A DNA stretch of 64,000 nt from Bog-756 sp963734395 (GTDB lineage: Bacteria > Actinomycetota > Acidimicrobiia > Acidimicrobiales > RAAP-2), in the NCBI GenBank assembly GCA_963734395.1, contig CAVTGY010000004.1, forward strand, positions 186,001 through 250,000. Reading direction: 5' to 3'. The position numbers were made by a program, and so were the translations under genes. The stretch's first letter is position 1, and each line of letters opens with the position of its first letter. Below the pieces are notes generated by a model. That model saw nothing but the letters and a program-made list of their open reading frames with translations, was not told the DNA's origin and did no database searches. This document shows positions 8,188 through 17,070 of this stretch, piece by piece.

Positions 8188-9654
8188 TCAGACCTTGTGC
8201 ACGTAGGCCGGTGGTGGAATCGTGCCCGGACCGGTGATCAGACATCCGTCGTCGAGTGTCGGGTCGAGCGCGGCAGCCAGCGTGGGAGGGGTGAGAAACG
8301 CCGGCGGGTTGACCAGGTCGACGCAGTCGAGCAGGTCGTCGGCATAGGCATCGCGGTAGGTCAGGGCGGGAAGATTCCACTTGGTCTCGACCAGCTTGAG
8401 TATGGACGTGTGGTCGTGGACCACGCTCGAGACGTAGTCAGGCCGGGCGAGCGGCGACACTACGCCGGACGGCACCCGAAACCCGTAGCGGTTGAACGAG
8501 CCGGGATGATCGGTTGGTGCAAGCACCGGTGCCACCGAGTCCGGCCTGACCGCTCTGGGTGGCGGGACGTGGTCGTAGTACCCACCGGATTCGTCGTAGG
8601 TCCAGACCAGCAGCGTGCTGTTCCACTGAGGTGAGGACATGACGGCATTGACCACCTGCGACAGGAATTGGTCGCCGTACTGGACGTCTTGCGGGTTCTC
8701 CTCGGAACCGGTGGAGAAGTTGGGGTCGACCAGGCTGAACGCGGGAAGCGTTCCGGCCGCGGCGTCGGTGAAGAAGGTGCTGGTGTTGACCAGGTTGGAG
8801 GTAAAGCCGGCGTCGTTGATCTGATAGAGCCAGATGAGCGACGAGGGAGTGGTGGAGTAGTAGTTCTTCCAGGAGATGCCGTGGGCGGTGAGCGCCTCGA
8901 AGACGGTGCCGTTGGGAGGTCGGTCCTCGTTGAGCGTGTCGGTGATCAGGCCGAGAGAGGTACCGGCCATCAGGTAGCGCCGGTTCGGGAAGGTCTGGGC
9001 CATCACCGAACAGAAGTAGTTGTCGCATACGGGAAACACGGTAGCCAGGGAATTGACGAACGGCAGCGTCGTCTGGTCGTAGTAGCCCATGGACACCGGA
9101 CCGCTCTGGCTCTTCACGAACCCGTCGTTACTGCCGTGGGCGAACGAGACGTGGGCCGCCTCCCAGGTGTTGAACGGTTGGCTGGGCAACTGGCACGGAG
9201 TGGGCATGGGAAAGGCCTGGAGCACGGCATCCCTGAACGGCGGCGGATCGGTGGACGTCTTGGGCCACGGATTGGAGGCAGTCGGTTGACCGTCCGCACC
9301 GAGCACGAAACCGTTGCCGCGCCCCTGCATCATGCCCAGGATGCTGTCGTAGGAGTGATTTTCCAGCATCACCACCACGATGTTGGTGATCTGGGGAATC
9401 TGGTCGGTGCCCGGTGCCGCCAGGGGATTGGGGAGGGTGCCCGGGCCGGGCGTCTTCGAATGAAAAGGGGCACCGGCGCCGGCCGACCTCGACGCCAGCC
9501 CGAGGCTGGTGGCGCCGGCCAGGGCTCCTCCGAGGAGGGCCCGACGTGAGAGATGTACCGGTTGAGCCGTGCCGCCAACGCTATGGCCGGCCGGTGCGGG
9601 CCGCAAGCGCCTCTCACCCACCGGGCTGTCCGGCGCCGGGCAGGGCGGGGCCAC
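8188..9654 (-). CDS. Tat-exported phosphoesterase (phospholipase C / acid phosphatase family, PF04185)
   Basis: The 488-residue protein has an N-terminal region with twin arginines (SRRALLGG) and a hydrophobic core ending SRSAGAGA, a plausible Tat signal near residues 36-62. The mature part shows phosphoesterase-family landmarks: VVVMLENHSYDSILG near the start, VCDNYFCSVMAQTFPNRRYLMAGTS, a WTYDESGGYYDH metal-site segment and a C-terminal HTSILKLVETKW. Relatives hydrolyse phospholipids or phosphomonoesters outside the cell; which of these applies cannot be told. The PAP2 gene lies 18 bp upstream in the same direction, so the two may form a phosphate- or lipid-scavenging unit (inference). Confidence 0.88.
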   Translation of the reverse strand: MAPPCPAPDSPVGERRLRPAPAGHSVGGTAQPVHLSRRALLGGALAGATSLGLASRSAGAGAPFHSKTPGPGTLPNPLAAPGTDQIPQITNIVVVMLENHSYDSILGMMQGRGNGFVLGADGQPTASNPWPKTSTDPPPFRDAVLQAFPMPTPCQLPSQPFNTWEAAHVSFAHGSNDGFVKSQSGPVSMGYYDQTTLPFVNSLATVFPVCDNYFCSVMAQTFPNRRYLMAGTSLGLITDTLNEDRPPNGTVFEALTAHGISWKNYYSTTPSSLIWLYQINDAGFTSNLVNTSTFFTDAAAGTLPAFSLVDPNFSTGSEENPQDVQYGDQFLSQVVNAVMSSPQWNSTLLVWTYDESGGYYDHVPPPRAVRPDSVAPVLAPTDHPGSFNRYGFRVPSGVVSPLARPDYVSSVVHDHTSILKLVETKWNLPALTYRDAYADDLLDCVDLVNPPAFLTPPTLAAALDPTLDDGCLITGPGTIPPPAYVHKV

Positions 9655-9672
9655 ATGCGAGTCCTCGCCCGA

Positions 9673-10380
9673 TCAAGCCAGCCTCGGGCTCCTTCGCACC
9701 GCCACACTGTGATCGGACCGGACCGGACGGAACGCTGCCGCGATGGCCCAGGGGAGGTGGAAGACGGCGTCGACCACCAACACCGCTCCGGCCCCGACTC
9801 CGATGCCCCCCAGGGTGTCGGTCGGATAGTGCCACCGGAGCACGATGACCGCGGCGCACACGCCGACGGTGGCCACCGCCCCAACCAATGCGACCAGCGG
9901 TCGGAGCAGCTTGGGCATGACCAGGGTCGCCGCGGTGGACAGTGCCGCCACGGCGGCGACGGTTCCGGACGGGTAGGACGAGGCTCCGGTGACCCCGATG
10001 TGCCGGTCGACCAGTGGCTTGGCCAGATCCTGCACGATGAGGACGGCGATCACCGGCGCGGCAGCACAGGCGACCGCCCGGACCCAGTCACGGAGCATGC
10101 CGATGATGAACACCACGATGACGCCGACGACCAGTACCGTCAACGAGCCGAGTTTGGCGAAGTCCAGAGCCCAGCGAGAATGGAACGCGGCGGGGAGCGC
10201 CTGGTAGCCCCAGGCGTCGAGTCGGTTGGGCCACGGACGGTGGACGAAGATGAGTCCCCCGAGGGCCGCGGTGCCCAGCAACAGCGCACCGAGGGCGAGC
10301 TCGGCCGCCGTTCCCCACGGGGTGGCCGCACGGGGCCCGCGTACCCGTTCGTCCCTCGAGGATGACGTCACCATGATCAC
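9673..10380 (-). CDS. PAP2-family membrane phosphatase
   Basis: The 235-residue protein has about six hydrophobic helices and the three PAP2 phosphatase motifs in order: KPLVDRH (KxxxxxxRP-like), YPSGT in place of the usual PSGH, and RWHYPTDTLGG with the catalytic His and Asp. The Thr for His change in motif two removes a residue thought to protonate the leaving group in classical members, so activity is not certain. Substrates in the family include phosphatidic acid and undecaprenyl pyrophosphate. It lies directly upstream of the exported phosphoesterase. The start is ATG 10380, with a second ATG two codons later. Confidence 0.85.
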   Translation of the reverse strand: MIMVTSSSRDERVRGPRAATPWGTAAELALGALLLGTAALGGLIFVHRPWPNRLDAWGYQALPAAFHSRWALDFAKLGSLTVLVVGVIVVFIIGMLRDWVRAVACAAAPVIAVLIVQDLAKPLVDRHIGVTGASSYPSGTVAAVAALSTAATLVMPKLLRPLVALVGAVATVGVCAAVIVLRWHYPTDTLGGIGVGAGAVLVVDAVFHLPWAIAAAFRPVRSDHSVAVRRSPRLA

Positions 10381-10432
10381 AAGGTTAGGGGCCCAGGCCG
10401 CCGAACTAGGCGCGCCCCCGAAAGCCGATCGT

Positions 10433-11633
10433 TCAACGGGGGATGGGCGCGCCGGCCAACGCCGCGATCAACCCGAGCACACCGGCCCCGAGCAACGCGG
10501 CGACCACGCCGCCCGGAGGGCCAACAACCACACCAACGCCGCCGCCAGTATGCCCAGTTGCCAGAGGTGCGAGAGGGCCAGGCCCAGGGGGATGGCGGCG
10601 CCGGCGATGGCACCCAGGGAGGCGGCACCGGCGCCGGTCAGGAAGGCCTGGCGCGGGCACTCGCCCGGATCCGATCGAATCGGGGACCACCGGCCACCAC
10701 GAAGACGAACGACGGCCCGAATGCGATGGCGGCGGCCATCAGTGCGCCGCCGATGCCGGCGGCCGCGTACCCGACCACCGCGACCGTCTGCACCACCGGC
10801 CCCGGGGTGATCTGACCCAGGGCCACCGCCTCCAGAAACTGGCTGGCCGTCATCCAGTGGTAGGTGTGCACGGCGTCGTGCTGCATGAGGGGAACGATGA
10901 CGAATCCACCTCCGTAGGACAGCAGACCCACCTTCAGCGCCACCCAGGCCAGGGCACCCAGGCCGCCCATGGCCACCACCGGGGGGGTCACCAGTGCGGT
11001 CGACCCGCGACCGGTCGCCGAACCGGTCGGCGGCGGCCGTCCACGGACGGAGACCTCGATCAACCCGCAGGAAGCCAGGACCAACACCAGCCACGGTCCG
11101 ACCGTGGCTGCCGCGTTGGCTCCGGCTCCCACGTAGCACACCCACCGGATGCGGGCGCTCCGGGCCTGGCCTGCCCTCCGCCAGCTGGCCGGAAGCAGCC
11201 TGCTGGACGCGTCGAGAGCGACCGCGGGAACCGCGGCGCCGGCGCCGGCGGCTGCGCCCAGGACCCAGAGGGGAGGGTGCGCACCGAATACGATCACGCT
11301 GAGGGCCAGAATGACGATGAGCCCGGGGACGATGAAGCATGCGCCGCCGACCAGAGCTCCTCTGGTTCCCCGCAAACGCCACGCGCAGAAGATCGCCAGC
11401 TGGGTGGAGGCGGGACCGGGCAACAGATTGGTGGTGGCGATGCCGTCCTCGAACTCCTCGGCGGAAAGCCAGTGCCGATCGGTCACGCACAGCGTGCGGA
11501 GAAGGGTGATGTGCGCCGGAGGGCCCCCGAATCCGAGGATGCCGATGCGCCCCCATTGGCGGGCGATGGTGGCCAGCGACACCGGCTCGCCCGAACCGCC
11601 TTGGGGAGGCGTGGCTCCGGAGGCGGCGGTCAT
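10433..11633 (-). pseudogene. chrA: ChrA-type chromate transporter, broken by two frameshifts
   Basis: The joined product is a long-form ChrA with two homologous halves and about a dozen hydrophobic segments. The first half has the signature GILGFGGPPAHI and NLLPGPASTQLA; the second has KVGLLSYGGGFVIVPL and LGQITPGPVVQTVA. The main frame from ATG 11633 stops early near 10638. The expected C-terminus continues in a second frame from about 10655 (AFLTGAGAASLGAIAG) and in a third from about 10515 (VVAALLGAGVLGLIAAL) to the stop at 10433. Both steps are explained by a missing base. ChrA proteins export chromate or related anions. Whether it is truly broken or miscalled is open; see the finding on frameshifts. 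Confidence 0.75.
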
Positions 11634-11739
11634 CCGGCGTGGACGTCGACGCCAGCGAATAAGCCGGGGACATCCACCCGGCGACAGTAGGCCAACCGCT
11701 TCTACGCGTTCAAGAATCGTCCCCGCCGCCAATGGCGGA

Positions 11740-13662
11740 TCAGGCGCCCGCGGAGACCTCGGACGGTGCCGTTTGCGTTCGGTCCTCGTGCCTGGCGTTC
11801 ACCACCGAACTCGGAGCCAGGCGCCCGGCGTCGGTCAGTCTGGTCCGTGCGGTCACCACGTGGCAGTGTTCGATGAGTGCGTCTCCGTCGGCCGCGCTCA
11901 TCGGGGTGAGGGTGCCGCCCATCCGCCATCCGAGGCCGTTGGCGTTACGGGTCGAGCAGACCGAGAACTTGACCTGTACGTCGCGCATGTCCCCGTCCAC
12001 CGAGGGAAGCCCGAGGCGGAGTGCCACCTCTTCACCCACCGCCAGAGGACGGGACCCGATGACACCGGCCCCTCCCGCGGTGAGATCCACCACCCGGACC
12101 AACATGCCGTCGACGACGCCGGCGACTTCGACCGGCACCCGGTAGTGGTGGCGCATCTGACGGCGTCGGGTGACCCGCCGCAGCGCCGCGGCCACCAGGA
12201 CCATTTCCCAGGCCGCGAAGGCGAGTCCGGCAACCAGCGCCAACCCGTGGAGCGGGGGAAGGGCGAGCACGCCGACCACGGCCAGGACGCGGAGGGTCAC
12301 CGCAGCGGCCAACACCCCCATCAGAACCAGCACCAATCGCAGCTGCCGGGCAGCCCGCCAGCCGCCGTCGTCGACTCCGTCCTTGGGGGTCACCTTGAAC
12401 GCGGTGCGAAACGGGTGCACCAACACGAATGCCGCCCGGGCAAAGATCTCGGTGGTCAGCAGGTTGGTGTACGCGCCGTCCCACAGATTGGCCTGCCCGC
12501 GACAGAGGGTCGCCGAGGCGGCCAGATTGAGCACCATCCACGGCAGCCAGAACACGCAGAACTGCCAAAGGGTGGCGTGCAACGGGAGCCGACCGCTGAC
12601 CAGCATGGCCACCAACACCGCCAACATGCCCAGTCGCTGCAGCGGAACGAAATAGGCCAGCAGGGAGGAGAGGTAGCTGGCCCGCTGTTTGACGGTCAGC
12701 CTGGGTGCCACCAGAGGGTTCTCCGACGTGCGCAATACGGCCAGGTTCCCCCGAGCCCACCGGTCACGTTGCAGCAGGAAGGTGGCCAGGTCGTGAGGGG
12801 CCAGCCCCTGCACCAGGGTCTCGTCGTGATAGCGGGTGTGCCAGCCCTGCCCGTGCAGGCGGATGGTGGTGTGGAAATCCTCGGCCACTGTTTCGGTGGC
12901 GATCCCCCCGATCCCCTCGAGTGCCTGCCGAAGGATCAGCGCGGCGGAACCGCACCAGAAGGCGCCGTCATGACGATCCTTGCCCGGCATGATCACCTCG
13001 AAGAACATGCTCTGGTCGTGACGGCCGGTCTCGAAGTGCTGGAAGGAATCGTGGTTGCCGAAATCGTGCGGCGTCTGGACCAACGCCACCGAGGGGTTGT
13101 CGAAGTACCCCACGGTTGCATCGAGAATGTCCGGTTGAGGGACGTGGTCGGCGTCGAGGATCAACAAGAGCTCCCCGCGCAGGAACCCCAGGGCATGGTT
13201 GATATTGCCGGCCTTGGCGTGTTCGTTGGTGTCCCTGCTCAGATAGTGCGCCCCCATCCGGTCGGCCAGCGCGTGCACCTCGGGGCGACGTCCGTCATCG
13301 AGCACCCAGGTGGTGTGGGGGTAGGTGATCCGATCGCATCCGACCAGGGTGGCCCCGAGCACATCGAGGCCCTCGTCGTAGGTGCAGACACAGACGTCGA
13401 CGGTGGGGCGCCATCCGATGGGCGGTCGGACCGAAACCGGGATGCGCCAGGCCAGGAACGCGAACGAGGCGAGCATGGTCCATCCGAACACCTCACACCC
13501 GAACAACACCACGAACATGACCGGTTGGGCCCCGGACCAGGTGGCGACCAGTCGCCACGCCAGATAGGCCGCACCCCAGGTCAGGGCGGCCGCCGCCAGC
13601 ACGCGCACCAACAGGTCGCTGCTTCGGTAGCGCGCTGATCCTTCCCACTCCGGTGTCGTCAC
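11740..13662 (-). CDS. Cellulose-synthase-like glycosyltransferase with C-terminal PilZ domain
   Basis: The 640-residue membrane enzyme resembles BcsA. Two N-terminal helices precede a family 2 glycosyltransferase domain with VCTYDE, VLDDG, ILDADHVP (DxD), a TVAEDFH acceptor motif and QRDRWARG (QxxRW), all the residues of a processive enzyme. A group of membrane helices follows. The C-terminal 110 residues form a PilZ domain (RRRQMRHHYR, then DLTAGGAG), the usual cyclic-di-GMP receptor. So this enzyme probably exports a beta-linked polysaccharide under c-di-GMP control. No bcsB, bcsZ or bcsC partner is nearby, so the polymer need not be cellulose. The start is a GTG at 13662. Confidence 0.9.
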   Translation of the reverse strand: MTTPEWEGSARYRSSDLLVRVLAAAALTWGAAYLAWRLVATWSGAQPVMFVVLFGCEVFGWTMLASFAFLAWRIPVSVRPPIGWRPTVDVCVCTYDEGLDVLGATLVGCDRITYPHTTWVLDDGRRPEVHALADRMGAHYLSRDTNEHAKAGNINHALGFLRGELLLILDADHVPQPDILDATVGYFDNPSVALVQTPHDFGNHDSFQHFETGRHDQSMFFEVIMPGKDRHDGAFWCGSAALILRQALEGIGGIATETVAEDFHTTIRLHGQGWHTRYHDETLVQGLAPHDLATFLLQRDRWARGNLAVLRTSENPLVAPRLTVKQRASYLSSLLAYFVPLQRLGMLAVLVAMLVSGRLPLHATLWQFCVFWLPWMVLNLAASATLCRGQANLWDGAYTNLLTTEIFARAAFVLVHPFRTAFKVTPKDGVDDGGWRAARQLRLVLVLMGVLAAAVTLRVLAVVGVLALPPLHGLALVAGLAFAAWEMVLVAAALRRVTRRRQMRHHYRVPVEVAGVVDGMLVRVVDLTAGGAGVIGSRPLAVGEEVALRLGLPSVDGDMRDVQVKFSVCSTRNANGLGWRMGGTLTPMSAADGDALIEHCHVVTARTRLTDAGRLAPSSVVNARHEDRTQTAPSEVSAGA

Positions 13663-13728
13663 TACCGGAGCTATCGGCAGGCCGGAGGCAACCCTTGAGC
13701 AGGCCCGATGGTCCCGCGACGGTGCCGG

Positions 13729-14205
13729 TCAGCGGGTGTCGGCGACGTACCGGCGAGCCGGTGTCCCCGGCGGATTGGTCACGCCGGGAACGGCATCGGG
13801 GTTCTGCACGCAGACCTCGCCTTCGAGCCCGTCCGGGTCCCGGAAGAAGATGCTCAGCACCTGGCCGAAGTCGGTCACGAAGTCGTCGCAGGCACCTCTG
13901 GCCATCAGGCGATCACGGATGGTTTCGAAGTCGGGCAATGAGCCCGCCTGCAGCGCGAAGTGATCGAGACGCCCGCGCCCGAACATCGGGACCTGACGGT
14001 CGGCCTCGGTATTGCCCTCGATCTGGAACACGTTGAGCTCCGAGTAAGGCCCGATCTTGATGATCGACAACCGCACCGCGTCGTTTCCATCGATCTCGGG
14101 TGCGTCACGGACCACCTCCGCGTCGAACACCTCCTCATAGAAGGCATGGAGACGTGGCGCGTCGTTGGTCAAGGTAGCCACGTGGTTCAATCCGACGGTC
14201 AGCAT
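13729..14205 (-). CDS. VOC (glyoxalase/dioxygenase superfamily) protein
   Basis: The 158-residue protein has the paired beta-alpha-beta-beta-beta units of the vicinal oxygen chelate fold: LNHVATLTNDAPRLHAFYEEVF at the start and RLDHFALQAGSLPDF in the middle. Metal-ligand candidates are His in LNHVA, His in LDHFAL and Glu in LEGEVCV. Families with this fold include glyoxalases, ring-cleaving dioxygenases and antibiotic-binding proteins, so the reaction is not predictable. I start at ATG 14205, just before the first beta strand; the longer frame adds Arg-rich non-family sequence. It sits 8 bp after the small membrane protein gene in the same direction. Confidence 0.8.
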   Translation of the reverse strand: MLTVGLNHVATLTNDAPRLHAFYEEVFDAEVVRDAPEIDGNDAVRLSIIKIGPYSELNVFQIEGNTEADRQVPMFGRGRLDHFALQAGSLPDFETIRDRLMARGACDDFVTDFGQVLSIFFRDPDGLEGEVCVQNPDAVPGVTNPPGTPARRYVADTR

Positions 14206-14213
14206 CGATCCGC

Positions 14214-14627
14214 TCAGGTCATCACGTTGACGATGTCGACAATGACCAGCGCAAGCACCATCCCTCCGACGGCGGCATAGAGGGCGGTGAACGCCCACCG
14301 TTGCCGGTGATCGGCCAGCCAGAAGCGGCGGATACCCAGATAGTCGAAGGTGAGGGCCAAAAGACCGACCGGGATACCGATCGCCGGCCCGACGCCGCGT
14401 GCCACGCCGATCGCCGGCAGCACCACCGGCAGTATGAGGTAGGTGAGCAGGCAGCGGAGGGCGGACAGGAAGATCGACGCGCTGAAGATCCGGTGGGTCT
14501 CCGACTCGTCAATCGGCTTCTGGTCAACGGGCACCCGCAGCAGTCGGCGCATGGTCTCGTCCACCTTCGACCGGGGCGCAGACACACTCGGCCCGCCGGG
14601 AGCCACAACCAGCTGATCCACGGGCAC
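14214..14627 (-). CDS. Small membrane protein of unknown function
   Basis: The 137-residue protein has a polar N-terminal third with a basic stretch (MRRLLRVPVDQKP) and three likely hydrophobic helices (LRCLLTYLILPVVLPAIG, AIGIPVGLLALTFDYLG, ALYAAVGGMVLALVIVDIV). I do not recognise a family. Homologues with a polar head and three helices are common and unnamed in actinobacteria. It is followed closely by the VOC gene, probably in one transcript. ATG 14627 gives the longest frame; ATG 14550 (MRRLL) would drop the polar head and keep all three helices. Confidence 0.6.
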   Translation of the reverse strand: MPVDQLVVAPGGPSVSAPRSKVDETMRRLLRVPVDQKPIDESETHRIFSASIFLSALRCLLTYLILPVVLPAIGVARGVGPAIGIPVGLLALTFDYLGIRRFWLADHRQRWAFTALYAAVGGMVLALVIVDIVNVMT

Positions 14628-14815
14628 ATGGTAGGCGCACCCGACCGTTCACCTCCAGCCACCCCTGTGCACACACCAGGCCCTCGAGCGATGCCTCACC
14701 CCTGAGAACAGGCTGTATCGTCACCGGTCATGGGAACGATCCCTTGAACGGGGGTGCCGATCGCCGCGGGAGCCAGGTGACCCGACCGGCCGGATCGGAA
14801 GCGGGCTCGGCAAGC

Positions 14816-15820
14816 ATGTGGTCGGTCACCCGGCCCGACGGATCGGTGGCCACCGGGTGGTTCATCCTGCCGCTCCGACTGTTCATGGGGGTGACCTTTC
14901 TGTTCGCAGGCCTCCAGAAACTGGCCGACCCCCAGTTCTTCCACAAGGCGAGTCCTACTTCGATCTATGCCCAGCTGATCGCCGCCTCTCGCTCGAGTCC
15001 CATCCATGGCCTGACCTCCCACCTGATCTCGGTCGCGCCCGCCGTGGGGTTGGTGATCGCCGTCGGGGAGGTGGCCGTCGGGCTCGGCGTGCTGGTCGGC
15101 CTGTGGTTGCGGGTTGCCGCCGGTGCCGGCATGGTCCTCTCGTTCAGTCTCTTCCTGGCGGTCAGCTTTCACACCACCCCCTACTTCAACGGATCGGACA
15201 TCGTGTTCTTCTTTGCCTGGACGCCGTTAGTCCTCGCCGGGGCGGCAGGTGCTCCCGCCCTGGACACCTGGCTGGCCAATCAGCCCGAAGCCGTGACCGC
15301 CCGACAAGGGGTGTCCCGCCGGGCGGTGATCTCATCAGGAGCGCTGGGCGGGCTGGCGGCCGCGGTGGTCCTGTGCGTCGGTGGGTTCACCGCGCTGGTC
15401 GGTCGGGTGGCCGGCGGGACCTCCGACGTCGGCGGCGGTCCGGTCACCTTGGCCGGTGGCGGAAGCGGGACCACCACCGACCACGGATCGGGCCCCACGA
15501 CCGATGCATCGGGTACGGCCATCGGTCCCGCCGCCGACGTGCCCCTCGATGGTTCGGCCTCCTTCACCGATCCGTCCACCGGAGATCCGGCTCTGGTCAT
15601 CCACCAGGCTGCCGGGGAATTCGTCGCCTTCGACGCCGTCTGCCCCCATGCCGGGTGCACGGTGGCCTATCAGTCATCGTCGAAGATCATCGCCTGTCCC
15701 TGCCACGGCTCTGAGTTCGATGCCAAGACCGGAGCCGTCATCCGGGGGCCGGCCGCCACCGGTCTCACACCGATCAAGATCACCTCCGGACCCAACGGTG
15801 ATCTCTACGTCGCCGGCTGA
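14816..15820 (+). CDS. DoxX-type membrane protein fused to a Rieske [2Fe-2S] domain
   Basis: The protein joins two modules seldom seen together. Residues about 1-165 form a four-helix DoxX/DoxD-like membrane domain (LPLRLFMGVTFLFAGLQKL is the signature). After a hydrophobic segment with a twin-arginine-like SRRAVISSG start comes a Gly/Thr linker and a Rieske domain of about 95 residues with both cluster boxes, CPHAGC and CPCHGSEF, in the cytochrome b6f/bc1-like spacing. DoxX proteins relate to thiosulfate:quinone oxidoreductase and to redox partners of superoxide dismutase, so a membrane electron-transfer role is likely but unproven. ATG 14816 is chosen; a GTG at 14777 after GGGAG is an alternative. 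Confidence 0.85.
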   Translation: MWSVTRPDGSVATGWFILPLRLFMGVTFLFAGLQKLADPQFFHKASPTSIYAQLIAASRSSPIHGLTSHLISVAPAVGLVIAVGEVAVGLGVLVGLWLRVAAGAGMVLSFSLFLAVSFHTTPYFNGSDIVFFFAWTPLVLAGAAGAPALDTWLANQPEAVTARQGVSRRAVISSGALGGLAAAVVLCVGGFTALVGRVAGGTSDVGGGPVTLAGGGSGTTTDHGSGPTTDASGTAIGPAADVPLDGSASFTDPSTGDPALVIHQAAGEFVAFDAVCPHAGCTVAYQSSSKIIACPCHGSEFDAKTGAVIRGPAATGLTPIKITSGPNGDLYVAG

Positions 15821-15855
15821 ATCTTGACTCGTTCCCGGCTCTGCGGTCGGGTACC

Positions 15856-17070
15856 ATGCCGGTGTCGCTGCCGGCCGGCGACGACCTTCACCCCATGACG
15901 GCACCCGCCTCTGCGCCGACAAGCGCCTCGAACCCGGTGGGGGTGGAGGTGTCCGCCGACAGAACCGACTGGCTGTCCGCCGTTCCTTTCTTCGGGGTCC
16001 ACCTGGCCCCGTTGGCCGCATTCTTCGTGGTGGTCACCTGGCAGGACTGGGTGCTGTGCGCCGTGCTCTACGTGGGCCGGATGTTCTTCATCACCGCCGG
16101 CTATCACCGCTACCTTTCGCACCGTAGCTACCGGATGGGTCGTCTACCCCAGTTCCTCATGGCGTTCGGCGGCACCACCGCAGCACAGAAGGGTCCGTTG
16201 TGGTGGGCCGGTCACCACCGGTTGCACCACCGCTACACCGACTTGGATGAGGACGTGCATTCACCCAGGGACGGGTTCTGGTGGAGCCACGTGGGTTGGA
16301 TCCTCTCGACCAGGTACAAGGAGACCGACTTCACCGCCATCAAGGACTTCGCCTCGTACCGCGAGCTCCGGGCTCTCGAGCGGTTCTGGTGGATCGGACC
16401 GTGGACGCTGGCCATCGGCTGCCTGCTCATCGGCGGCTGGGGTGGGCTGGTGATCGGCTTCTTCCTGTCCACGGTCCTCTTGTGGCACGGGACCTTTCTG
16501 GTCAACTCGGCAGCCCATCTGGTGGGTCGGCGGCGGTTCGCCACACCGGACACCAGCCGCAATTCCGCCCTCATCGCCGTCATCACCGGAGGCGAGGGCT
16601 GGCACAACAACCACCACTACCTCCCGGCGTCCGCTCGCCAGGGCTTCGCCTGGTGGGAGATCGACCCCACCTGGTACGCCCTGCGGGCACTGGCCGCGCT
16701 CCGAGTGATCCACGACCTCAAGGATCCGCCCGCCCGGCTGCTGGAGCAGGCCCGGGTTCGGGACGGTGCCTTCGACATCGGGATGTTCCGCTCCTACTGG
16801 GAGCGAGCGGCCAAGGTGACCGGCGAGCGAATCGCCGACCTGAGCGCCCGGCCGTTGGCCGCTTCGGCAGAGGCCTCCGACCCGACCATCTCGTCCCCCC
16901 ACGCCGGCGGGAGTCGGGTTTCATCGAGCGAGCCCCTGTCCCATCTCTCGGGGCTGATCTCCCGGGCGCTCGAAACAGCCGACCAGCTCGCCGACTCCAC
17001 CCGCCGCACCCGGAAGGGAGCCAAGGCCAACTCGGCAGAGCCCGGGTCCGCCGAACCGCTTCCGGAGTGA
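15856..17070 (+). CDS. Acyl-CoA / fatty acid delta-9 desaturase
   Basis: This is an integral-membrane di-iron desaturase of the stearoyl-CoA desaturase class. The three histidine boxes are complete: HRYLSH near residue 85, HRLHH near residue 121 and HNNHH near residue 254, with hydrophobic helices between them. A WHGTFLVNSAAHL segment before the third box is typical of this class. The last 90 residues are a polar, Ser/Glu-rich tail. It should put a double bond into C16-C18 acyl chains of membrane lipid. I use ATG 15856, which has GGTCGGG ahead of it; ATG 15895 is possible. The stop overlaps the GTG start of the HAD gene. Confidence 0.92.
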   Translation: MPVSLPAGDDLHPMTAPASAPTSASNPVGVEVSADRTDWLSAVPFFGVHLAPLAAFFVVVTWQDWVLCAVLYVGRMFFITAGYHRYLSHRSYRMGRLPQFLMAFGGTTAAQKGPLWWAGHHRLHHRYTDLDEDVHSPRDGFWWSHVGWILSTRYKETDFTAIKDFASYRELRALERFWWIGPWTLAIGCLLIGGWGGLVIGFFLSTVLLWHGTFLVNSAAHLVGRRRFATPDTSRNSALIAVITGGEGWHNNHHYLPASARQGFAWWEIDPTWYALRALAALRVIHDLKDPPARLLEQARVRDGAFDIGMFRSYWERAAKVTGERIADLSARPLAASAEASDPTISSPHAGGSRVSSSEPLSHLSGLISRALETADQLADSTRRTRKGAKANSAEPGSAEPLPE

